Source of the DNA: Volvox africanus | Lineage: Eukaryota; Chlorophyta; Chlorophyceae; Chlamydomonadales; Volvocaceae | Assembly: GCA_030268105.1 (NCBI GenBank) | Contig: BSDZ01000089.1 | Span: 496,001-560,000, forward strand | Reading direction: 5' to 3' | DNA length: 64,000 nucleotides | Shown: piece after piece, positions 47,601-56,617 of the stretch | Position numbering within the stretch: the first letter of the stretch is position 1 | How the letters are laid out: every line of letters begins with the position of its first letter | Program-made: the position numbers and the translations under genes | Notes under the pieces: generated by a model | The model's database searches: none | What the model was told of the DNA's origin: nothing | Seen by the model: the letters and a program-made list of their open reading frames with translations, nothing else

Positions 47601-50600
47601 GCCACCGCCACCGCTGCCACCGCCGTTGCCACCGCCACCGCCCTCACCACCGCCACCGCTGCCACCGCCGTCGCCACCGCCACCGCCCTCACCACCGCCA
47701 CCGCTGCCACCGCCGTCGCCGTCGCCACCGCTGCCACCGCCGTCGCCACCGCCACCGCTGCCACCGCCGTCGCCACCGCCACCGCTGCCACCGCCGTCGC
47801 CACCGCCACCGCTGCCACCGCCGTCGCCACCGCCACCGCCACTGCCCTCACCACCGCCACCGCTGCCACCGCCGTCGCCACCGCCACCGCTGCCACCGCC
47901 GTTGCCACCGCCACCGCCCTCACCACCGCCACCGCTGCCACCGCCGTCGCCACCGCCACCGCCCTCACCACCGCCACCGCTGCTACCGCCGTCGCCGTCG
48001 CCACCGCTGCCACCGCCGTCGCCACCGCCACCGCTGCCACCGCCGTCGCCACCGCCACCGCCACTGCCCTCACCACCGCCACTGCTGCTACCGCCGTCGC
48101 CGTCGCCACCGCTGCCACCGCCGTCGCCACCGCCACCGCCCTCACCACCGCCACTGCTGCTACCACCATCGACGTCGCCACCGCTGCCACCGCGATCGCC
48201 ACCGCCACCGCCACTGCCCTCACCACCGCCACTGCTGGCACACCTGCCACCGCTGCTACCCCCCTCACCACCGCCACCGCTGCTACCGCCGTCGCCGTCG
48301 CCACCGCTGCCACCGCCACCGCCACCGCTGCCACCGCCGTCGCCACCGCCACCGCTGCTACCACCATCGCCGTCGCCACCGCTGCCACCGCGATCGCCAC
48401 CGCCACCGCTGCTACCGCCCTCACCACCGCCACCGCTGCTACCGCCGTCGCCGTCGCCACCGCTGCCACAGCCGTCGCCACCGCAACCGCTGCCACCGCC
48501 GTCAGCAGCTTCGCCAGCGCCGCCAGCAGCTTCGCCAGCGCCGCCAGCGCAGGTGCCACCGCCGCGGCCACGCGACCCATCGTCAACCCAGCCGCCGTTC
48601 CCGCCCGTTTCTGCCGCGCCACATCCGAGACCGCCAGCTCCGAAGCCGCCAGTGCCAGAGCAAGTGAGCCCGCGGCCGCTGCAAGATCCCGAATCGTCAC
48701 CTCCGCTGCCGCCAGCGGTATCGATGCCGTTAGTGCCTCAGACACCAGTCCACCAACATCCAGCGCCACCATCATCCCCCTCCTCGCTACAGCCGCCAAC
48801 CCTGCAGCCCCCATCCGACCCACCACCTTCTCCTTCGCGCCTGCCGTCATCACCGCAGCTGCTTCCCTCGCCGCCATCTCCTGCCTTACCTGCCTTACCA
48901 CCATCACCGTCACCACTTCCGTCATCCCAATCTCCACCGCGTCTTCCCACACCAGCACCATCAGCGCCCGTGCCAGAGGTTCCCAGTGCTCCACAACCCT
49001 CGGCTCCTTTCTTGCCTTCGGCGGCGCTGTCGCCGCCGCCACTTCTTCTAAACCCTCTTTATCCCTCTTCGCCATCGTCAATGCCACCACTACCGTCCGC
49101 TAAACCGCCTGCTGCCGGGATCCCACCCCCAGTATCCTCGCCGTTGCCGCCGCTCCTGCCACCAACGCCACTGGCTCCAGCATCACCCATGCCGCCGCTG
49201 GTACCATCCGGTACACTTCTGCCGTTACCACCAGCACTGCAGTCACCTGCACCTCTACCGCCATCACCATCGCTACTTCCACCTCCATCACCCCCTCCAC
49301 CTCCATCACCCCCTCCACCTCCATCACCCCCTCCACCTCCACCACCCCCTCCACCTCCACCACCCCCTCCACCTCCATCACCCCCTCCATCTCCACCACC
49401 ACCTCCACCTCCATCACCCCCTCCACCTCCATCACCCCCTCCACCTCCACCACCACCTCCACCTCCATCACCGTCACCACCTCCACTGCCGACACCATCG
49501 GCACTTCCACTCTCGTCACCGTCGCTACCTCCGCGGCCGTCACCATCACCACCACCGTCGCCACCATCGCCATCCCCACCGTCATCATCTCAGCTGCCAC
49601 CGCCTTCCCCGGTCCTCCCGCCGTCGCCGTCACCGTCGCCGCCGCCGTCACCCATTCCGTCGAACCTGACGGTACCTCCTGCCTTGCTTGACGCGTCCGG
49701 CATACCCTTCGCCGTCATGAAGCTCACCCGCGACACTGTACTGCAGGGCGTAGAGCTGTCAGACCCGGCACTTCTTGTCGCGCTGTTCCCCGGCGCAAAA
49801 GAAGTACGGCCTGTATCGTACAACATCCAAGTTCCATTGAGTGTGGTGCCTATTAACGGTGCCGGGTCCGACGCATCGGTGGTGAGTGTCTGGGGGTGTC
49901 CGCCGGAGTGTTTGAGCAGCAGCGGTGAGGGAGAGGCTGGGGGTGGATGGGCGGACAGGCCCCTATACCACCAAATTGAAGCAAACACAGCCGGGGATAT
50001 GCTGACGTGGAGTTGATTTAATTTTTGTTGCTGGGATTCGCGCTTTTGTACGAGGATGTAACATCATGATCATGATCTGGATATGGATCGTATATCGGCG
50101 CCGCCAGTTGGGTTCAGAGCTGGGAAAGGAAGTCGACGGGACCTGATAGGGCAGCCCATGGACAAGTGGATGGACGCCGCTGTGGTGGCTGCTATAGCTG
50201 TACTCAGATGGATTCACTAGGTTGGTTGAAAGGGCACTGAACTCCTGCAGCTGCCTCCGCCTTCTTCTCGTAGCTCTTCGCGCAACACCGAGCGCCGCTT
50301 CCCTCACTTCCTTGCATCGACGCGAACAGGCCTGCGGGTCCAGCTTCCAGGCCTCGGTGCAGAAGCAGTTCCTTACGTGGATGCCCTTTAATGGCATCAA
50401 CCTGACCTCAGCGGCGTGTCATGCCGGCTCGTCACACGGCACCAGCCCTCCCTCACGCCGCCGCCAGCTGCAGCATGGAGAGCGCCTTCGCGAAGCGGCT
50501 GAAGCATCCCAAGTGGTGCCGGCGCTAATGTCACTGAGTAGCCTTCAACGCCAGCTGCAGCAGTCCGAGGCGGCCCTGCTGGATATGCCTTCCGGCAGCA

Positions 50601-51798
50601 GGTCCGAAACCCATGTGGACAAGCACGCAGTGGGCGCCTGTGCCGCCCCCAGCACCGCCTCTATTACATTCATGGTATCACTCCCGAGTAGCAGCGCGGC
50701 CCCACCCCCGTCCAGCAGCGGCGCCGGCAGCTCCTCCATTTCCGTGGAGGTCTATGAGAGCATGCGCTCCTGGCAAAGCGCACAGGAGGCGTCCTCTGAC
50801 TCTGCCAGCGGGAGTGGCGGCACCAAGCCACAACTGCTCGTGTGCGGCCCTTCGGCAGACGAGGTCACGGTTTCAACCAAAGTGAGTAGAAAAGAGTTCA
50901 ATTCTGAGAATTTTACAATTTGATATTTTGACTGGTTTCGGGGCGAACCGAGCGGTGGCATGCTGGCAGTCTTGGCACGTTAGGAGGTCCATTGGGGGAT
51001 TGACCCTTATGGGGGATTCGCGACGGATCCGTTGTTGAGCCGTCCCGTCGCCTCCCGTACCCTACCGGCGCATCTCGTTGCTTGCAAACAAGGTACGGGC
51101 ATTGTACGAGGTGGCGCTGAGTGCTGAGGGCGCGGCCGCTTTGGCGGCGGAGTGCGCGGCCGGTAACGCCTCCGGCAGCGACAGCGGCTCCACTTGCACC
51201 ATCACTCCGGGGCCAGGTGCAGCTCCCGGCCTGAGCTTCCAGGTAGGGTTGAGGGTGCGTCCCTCCCTCCCTTCTTCCCTTGAGTCCAGTTGCGAAGAGC
51301 GGCTTGGATATCACCTCCCGGTCCCGGGGAGGTGTACGGCTGCCTAGGGTACGAGTACGTCCACCACCCACGCGCGCCTGTCTCTGTCTGCTCGTCCACT
51401 GTCCTTTCCACCCCCCCAGAAACACACTAGCCAAGGCCATTTCCCGAAAAAAAAGGCCTCTCACCTCCCTCCCGGGCCTCCCTCCTGCCCGTCCGCAGAG
51501 CCCCCCACCGTATGTATCACAGCGCGTTACAGATCCCGCCGCTGCCGCTGCCAAGCCCTTGCCAGCGCACAAATCTACCCGGCCCTCCACCGTGTTTGCC
51601 GCCGCGGCGGCGGTCGCGCTGGTCGCCGTTGTCTTTGCCGTATTCGTGGTGATTCGGCATAGGCGACGTCAGCGCCAGAACCAGAGAGGAAGCGGCGATT
51701 TGACGGATGTTAGCAAGATGGGCACGATGGAGGCGGAGGCTGATACGGCGGAGGCTGATGATAGCGTGCAGGTGACCCGAGCGGGACCCGAGGGTTGA
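44631..51798 (+). CDS. Membrane-anchored hydroxyproline-rich glycoprotein with long Ser-Pro rods (about 1,480 aa)
   Basis: Exons: 44631-45059 (ATG, then hydrophobic LHLLLLLPLLLGWLPF, Cys and NxS/T sites), 46295-46384 (possibly longer upstream), 46954-49881 (2,928 bp), 50330-50881, 51093-51242 and 51499-51798. Phases are 0 throughout. The big exon starts with a Cys-containing globular piece, then an Ala-poor proline rod built on Leu-Pro3-Ser-Pro4 nonapeptides, a mixed Pro/Ser section and a second Ser-Pro5 rod, then a short globular domain. Prolines in such rods are hydroxylated and glycosylated in algal walls. The last exon has a 23-residue hydrophobic helix (AAAAAVALVAVVFAVFVVI) followed by RHRRRQRQ and an acidic tail, i.e. 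a type I membrane anchor with cytosolic tail. Soluble pherophorins lack this. An extra exon at about 45235-45330, phase-compatible with an upstream-extended second exon, is possible. An in-frame ATG at 44418 is an alternative start. Confidence 0.75.
45341..45573 (+). repeat. CCTCCCT heptamer satellite, about 33 copies, in an intron
   Basis: Near-perfect 7-bp repeats, C-rich on the plus strand and GGGAGGA-rich on the minus strand. It lies in the first intron region of the glycoprotein gene. Period 7 leaves all three frames open, which is why Pro/Ser-type ORFs appear here; they are not evidence of coding. The G-rich strand could fold into G-quadruplexes. Confidence 0.95.
47140..48510 (+). repeat. 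Coding minisatellite of the first proline rod (27-bp unit)
   Basis: CCACCGCCGTCGCCACCGCC-type units of about 27 bp encode Leu-Pro-Pro-Pro-Ser-Pro-Pro-Pro-Pro, with variants that lengthen or shorten the proline runs. Some units drift (Gly-Ser, Thr, Ala-His) toward the 3' end, where the rod becomes irregular. The other frames are open by composition only. Confidence 0.9.
49250..49510 (+). repeat. Coding repeat of the second proline rod
   Basis: CCTCCACCTCCATCACCCCC-type units encode Ser-Pro5 and longer Pro runs. Codon choice (CCT/CCA/CCC) differs from the CCG/CCA of the first rod, so the two rods expanded independently. Confidence 0.9.
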
Positions 51799-52406
51799 CC
51801 TCTTCATTTTGGGGGGGGGGGAGGGGGAAGATGTGTTCACATGGCTGCTTGTCCGTTAGTCCACATTCGGGCCTTGTGTGTGATGCCCTCCGCACACACG
51901 ATGCGGCACCTTCAAGTAGGGACTTTCGCGTCCTTAAATTTCAGATCCCGTGCTCCTTACGATAAAGGACATATACTATCCAATCATTAATTACTCCAGG
52001 GAGGGCTGGGAGTCTTGAGAAATCCGAGTTTTGGTAGTGCTCCTGGGAGGCAATGAGGCCTGCCTGAAAATCGCGAAGGGGACTGGTCCACCCCACAAAC
52101 CCCACATCCTGCCACTGTCCTGATTGTTTCACTCATACACAATCCACATTACGCACACAGAAGGTCCTGGATTTATCGTGCAGATGGTTCATCGAGATCG
52201 GTATTTCTAGTCCCATATACATAACCAATTCGCCTCCTAGACCCGCCCTTGACTCTTCATTGGAGCTTGACACAGGGCGATACCCGCTTAACCTTACGTC
52301 CAATCAGCAGGATGGGACCGGCAACCAGCTGGCATGCATCAGCCGGGATGAGCGTTACGGCGTCGGTGGGAGCGCCACACGCCCTCTTTACGAGGCGTCG
52401 CCCGGT
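51799..52406. other. Spacer between the glycoprotein gene and the downstream gene
   Basis: It contains a G-rich tract just after the stop (about 51811-51829) and no clear TGTAA. From about 52241 the frame of the next protein is already open, after a CTCCTAG acceptor-like site, so part may be coding or 5' UTR of the next gene. Confidence 0.4.
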
Positions 52407-55400
52407 ATGGCCCCCGCTGCTGGCTGGTCGCGGCTCTCGACTTCTACGGGTTTCCCCGGCCGCAGCCCCCATCGCACAGGTGCTGCGTCAGGCGGCGCCT
52501 CATGGAGCCGCTCCACATCTCACTCAGATTTTGCACCGGATGCAGCTGTGGCTTCTAACAGGATACCCCGGGGGAGCAGCGGCGGCGGCGGTGGCGGCGG
52601 CGGCGGCGGCTGCATCGACGATGGTACCTTGCGTGTAAGTCTTGGCGGCGTGTATTTGAGCAGCAGCAGCAACGGTGGCGGCAGCGATGGCGACGGCAGT
52701 AGCGATGACGGCAGCACCTACATCGTACCGCGTCTGCTGCATCGAAATGACAACTCCAACCAGCACCATTTGGCGGCGGCGGCGGCGGAGGGAGGAGGAC
52801 CCCGGAAAGACCCCGTCAGTCGTCCCTTGGGCCTCGGCCAGCCCGCCCGCGGCCGCGCTCTCCGGTTATACGAGCAGGCATGTGTAGCGGCAGGAGTGAC
52901 CGGTGTGGCGACGCAGTCAAGGAGACCGCGGCAAGCGCTGTCACGTAATAACCTACGGTCCGTGGTTGCAGTACGAGCTGCCGTGCGGGCGAGCATGCGG
53001 GATGGGGGAGGAGCGCCGTGCGGCAGAGGACGGGGTGGCGGCGCCGGCTTTGGTGGCTGGAAGCAATGGTCTCAAGAGCCGGATTTGCCGGGGGCGGGGG
53101 CAGCTGGGGCAGAGCGGGGTACTCAGGCGGCGTCCCAGCCACCAGGCGCGCATATGGACGACTGCCTGGAAGTGGTCCCACTGCTTCCGGAATGCGAATG
53201 TCCGCCGCCGCCCCCGTCGTTGCCACCGCTGCGTCTGCTAACGTCACGTCGTGGCAGCCCCGCAGAGGGCGGCGACTCACCGCCATTCGCATGGCCCTTA
53301 CGATTGCCTGATCAAGACTCTGAAAAGCTGGACGATCAGCGCCGTCCGAATGGTGTGGTGCTATCTCCCCGCCAACGGGCAGTCTTGGGCCCGCGGGTGG
53401 ATGCAGATACGGGTACGGACTTGGACACAGACACAGACATGACATTCCCGGACGCCGGCGAAGGGAGTGTTCGGACGTCACAACTGCCGCCTTCGCCGCC
53501 GCCGCCACAGCAGCAGCTGGCCTGGCATGACCCCCAGGATGAGCCCGTGTTCCAGCAGCGAATTCCAAATGATGCGACAACATCCGCGTCGACTGCATGG
53601 GGGGATGCCGATTCACGGCCAACTTCTCCAGCCGCCACTGGCGGAGGTGCCGCCGCTGTTGCCGCGGGCATCGGGTCACTAGCCGCCACCATAGGAGCGC
53701 AGCGGAGTTGGTCTGGCGCTGAGGCCTCACCGTCTCTGGAGGCAACCATGCGGCCAATCACCAGCCGGACGGCGGACGGTGCGTATAGCAAGACCTCGTC
53801 GTCGCGCCAAACTTCACCGCGCACATCGCTCGGTCTTAAGCGACTGCCATCGCCGCGAGTGCACCCGTCGCCCGTCACCACGCCAGACCGTTGCAGCAGC
53901 CCGCCGGAAGGCTGGAACTCCCGGACTGTGGCGGCTGCAGCGGCCCCGGTGCCGCCGCCGCCACCGCAGTCACCATCTCCCTCGCCGTTGCTGGTAAGCC
54001 CCAGCCCCATCCATGCCACCACCTCCGCCTCCACTTCTAATGGCCGAGCAGCTGCGGTTGACGCTGTGGTACGTACGGAAGCTACAGCAGTGGTGGCGCT
54101 GCCGCAACCTGCAATACTTCAGCCGCGGCCAACGCTGAGTAACGTGGAGCCAGGGTCATATAGCGGCACCTGGCGTCAGCTCATGGCGGTTGCGGAGGCG
54201 TTGGCGGCGATGGCCGGCAACGCCACGAATCGCATCGCCGGGCTCACGGCTGGCTGGAAATGGTCACGTCCCAGCAGCGGCGGCAGCACTGGCGGCGGTG
54301 GCGGTGGGAACAGCAGCGGCAGCATGTTCCCGGCGCCGCCTGAAGCCGCATCCGCAATGGGGTCCGCGCGAGCGTCACGACATGACAGCTTGAAACGGCA
54401 AACATCCGATGCGTCGGAGACTGTGGCGACGTCATCATTATCGGCGACGTCGGCGTCGGCTGCCGGACAAAGCTCTGAAAAGAAGAGCTCCCAAGTTGGA
54501 CTGGGCCCGCGGCCCCCAACGCCGAGCGACGTCCTATCGGGCCCGATGCCGGACAGCTTCCTGCCGCTGCCGCCGGAAGTTGAACCCACTGCTGCCGTCG
54601 TTTCCATTGCGGCGCAACCGCCGGCAACGCCGATACAACAGCTGAGCGTTGCTTCAGCGGCAGTGACGCCGCCGCCGCTGAACTCGAGTCCTCAGAAGCA
54701 GCAGGATGAACAGCGGCGGCAGGGCCCGGTGCAGCAACCGCGCGCGGCAGCGGAAATGAATCCCGAGTATCTGGCGGTGGAGAATGAAGTCATTCAGGAC
54801 TTGCTCTCCTACAAACGGCCGCCGCCGCCGCCGCTGCCGCCGCCGCCGCCGCAGCAGCAGCAGCAGCATAATCCTAGGGAGGAGAATCGAATACAGATGC
54901 GGTCGCGGCATTTGTCTCATCCTACATTGGGATTGCGAGATGAGTTGCTGCAGGAGGTGCCGGTGCCATCGCCGGTGCAACTCGCCCGATGTTCCTCTGC
55001 ACTCACAACCACCGGCACCACGGCGGGCTTGGATGGCGATGATGGCCCCCGGCGGACCACCTCACGCATCTTCTCCGAGGCATTGCGACGCGGTGCCGCA
55101 GATGCCCCCAAGGGCCAGGGGGAGAGCGCGGGGTCGCTGCTTGGCCGCGCGTCCTTCTCGAATCCCGACTGCCATCACGGTCATGGTGGTAGGGCGCCCG
55201 CACAGAACATGTCGGCGGCTCCGGCGGCTCGGGAACTTGCCGATCACAATACAGGGAGGCAGTCAGGTGGCAGCCGGGTGGCCTGGCAGTCGCCGGGTGG
55301 CCGTGACCGTTTTAGAGCGAATGGTGGGGAGGAGGAGGAGGAGGGAGAGGAGGAGGAGGAGGAGGGAGTGGAGGAGGAGGAGGAGGAGGGAGAGGAGGAG

Positions 55401-56159
55401 GAGGCTTGGGAGGGCGGGTGGGATGCGGGTCTGGATGCAGAGAACCCGGGTATCATTCCTTGCACTATGCTCCAGCCGCCACCACTACTGAACCAGGATG
55501 CAGCTGCTGACGGCGCGGCTACCAGACCTGTAAGCGTCACGTCCATTGCTTTTGCACATGGCACACCAGGCAGTACTAATAGCGGCGGCGGCACGAACGC
55601 TACGCAGCACGAGCGCTACAGCAACCCTCACGGCGGCGGTAGCGATATTAGCGGCAGCGGCGGCGGAGCCGCCCTCCCAGCAGCCCCCCTGACCCAACGG
55701 AGCGACGGCAGTCGGCCGCAGCGCCCCAATGCTCGCAGCATCAGAGGCAGTGGCAGCAGTGCCACCGCCGGCCGTCTGCCCTTCCCGCTGCCAAGCCAGC
55801 CTGTTGCAGTACTCGGCGAGGTGCTCGCCATTGAGGATGTCGCCATCGGCACTTTCCCCAACTCACCGGGCCTCACGCTTATGTTCCGCGTGAGGTGGTG
55901 CCAGCCAAACAGCCGACATGGTGACGTGCCGTACAGCGTCTGGATGCCGTACGGTCATATACCGCCAGGCGACGGTCATGAGGCGCTCCGGCGCTTCATG
56001 CAGACCTCCAGGTGGCGGCGCTTCAAGTCCAGCAGCCAGTACGTCCACTTCGCCCGCGACAACCGAGGGGAGGTGCCACGGCTGGTGACGATTTCCGAGG
56101 GCGAAGATGATGAAGAGGCGGTGACCCATGGGTCAGAGGATTCTTTCGAAGGGCTGTGA
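52407..56159 (+). CDS. Large, mostly disordered protein with chromodomain-like C-terminus (about 1,250 aa)
   Basis: One uninterrupted frame ends at the TGA 56157-56159. The first in-frame ATG is at 52407, but the frame stays open upstream to a CTCCTAG acceptor-like site at 52240, so an upstream exon is possible. Most of the protein is Ser/Gly/Pro/Ala-rich with Gly, Pro, Gln and Glu homopolymers (acidic run encoded near 55325-55410), typical of a disordered nuclear or regulatory protein. The last about 110 residues are different: GEVLAIEDV, FRVRW, YSVWMPYGHI, ALRRFMQTSRW. The spacing resembles a chromodomain (ValxxIleLeu, PhexValxTrp, TrpxPro, LeuxxPhe), as also found at the ends of some retroelement polyproteins, but no protease, RT or integrase is seen here. 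The end is acidic (EGEDDEEA). Function unknown. Confidence 0.65.
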   Translation: MAPAAGWSRLSTSTGFPGRSPHRTGAASGGASWSRSTSHSDFAPDAAVASNRIPRGSSGGGGGGGGGGCIDDGTLRVSLGGVYLSSSSNGGGSDGDGSSDDGSTYIVPRLLHRNDNSNQHHLAAAAAEGGGPRKDPVSRPLGLGQPARGRALRLYEQACVAAGVTGVATQSRRPRQALSRNNLRSVVAVRAAVRASMRDGGGAPCGRGRGGGAGFGGWKQWSQEPDLPGAGAAGAERGTQAASQPPGAHMDDCLEVVPLLPECECPPPPPSLPPLRLLTSRRGSPAEGGDSPPFAWPLRLPDQDSEKLDDQRRPNGVVLSPRQRAVLGPRVDADTGTDLDTDTDMTFPDAGEGSVRTSQLPPSPPPPQQQLAWHDPQDEPVFQQRIPNDATTSASTAWGDADSRPTSPAATGGGAAAVAAGIGSLAATIGAQRSWSGAEASPSLEATMRPITSRTADGAYSKTSSSRQTSPRTSLGLKRLPSPRVHPSPVTTPDRCSSPPEGWNSRTVAAAAAPVPPPPPQSPSPSPLLVSPSPIHATTSASTSNGRAAAVDAVVRTEATAVVALPQPAILQPRPTLSNVEPGSYSGTWRQLMAVAEALAAMAGNATNRIAGLTAGWKWSRPSSGGSTGGGGGGNSSGSMFPAPPEAASAMGSARASRHDSLKRQTSDASETVATSSLSATSASAAGQSSEKKSSQVGLGPRPPTPSDVLSGPMPDSFLPLPPEVEPTAAVVSIAAQPPATPIQQLSVASAAVTPPPLNSSPQKQQDEQRRQGPVQQPRAAAEMNPEYLAVENEVIQDLLSYKRPPPPPLPPPPPQQQQQHNPREENRIQMRSRHLSHPTLGLRDELLQEVPVPSPVQLARCSSALTTTGTTAGLDGDDGPRRTTSRIFSEALRRGAADAPKGQGESAGSLLGRASFSNPDCHHGHGGRAPAQNMSAAPAARELADHNTGRQSGGSRVAWQSPGGRDRFRANGGEEEEEGEEEEEEGVEEEEEEGEEEEAWEGGWDAGLDAENPGIIPCTMLQPPPLLNQDAAADGAATRPVSVTSIAFAHGTPGSTNSGGGTNATQHERYSNPHGGGSDISGSGGGAALPAAPLTQRSDGSRPQRPNARSIRGSGSSATAGRLPFPLPSQPVAVLGEVLAIEDVAIGTFPNSPGLTLMFRVRWCQPNSRHGDVPYSVWMPYGHIPPGDGHEALRRFMQTSRWRRFKSSSQYVHFARDNRGEVPRLVTISEGEDDEEAVTHGSEDSFEGL

Positions 56160-56554
56160 AGGGAAGGACGAGTTGGCTCGATGCACTCGGTGGGTTTGGA
56201 GAGGAGATGGAAAGGGGGCCTTGATGGCAGCAAAGGTGATTGGTATTGTTCGTACTGCAATTCCGATACCAAGTCACCCGTCTGCCTGCCTGCGGATTGG
56301 TGGTTGAAAACTGGCGAGCAACATGGAGTTGACCGAAGATGGTGTTGGATTAAGAAACAGTTTTGGAACTTCTGGAGCGTTGCGTGATACAGCGTAACGC
56401 GTAAAATTGCTTTCTGCAGATCTCCGCCTGATATCCGGTCTGGTTCTCCAGTTGGCTGGTTGGTTGGTTGGTTGGTCGCATCTTGGGTTGTTCTGGTATT
56501 CGGGTGTGTACTGTGTCGGTGAAGAATCAGCTGAGCAGTACCACTTCTATTGCT

Positions 56555-56617
56555 TAGGTAGGTAGGTAGGTAGTAGGTAGGTTGGTAGGTAGGTAGGTAG
56601 GTAGGTAGGTAGGTAGG
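56555..56617. repeat. GGTA tetranucleotide microsatellite
   Basis: About 15 copies of GGTA with two interruptions (GTAGTAGG and GGTTGG). Non-coding, downstream of the disordered-protein gene. Confidence 0.95.

Noticed and set aside
47075..48667. 530-codon plus-strand ORF rich in His, Arg and Cys
   Set aside because: It is the frame-shifted shadow of the proline-rod repeat.
47063..49090. 675-codon minus-strand ORF rich in Ala and Val
   Set aside because: It is the antisense of the proline-rod exon, whose CCG/CCA codons create Ala/Val codons on the other strand.
49100..49651. 183-codon minus-strand ORF rich in Met, Val and Glu
   Set aside because: It is the antisense of the second proline rod.
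52816..53757. 313-codon minus-strand ORF
   Set aside because: It is the antisense of the large disordered-protein ORF; high GC keeps the opposite strand open.
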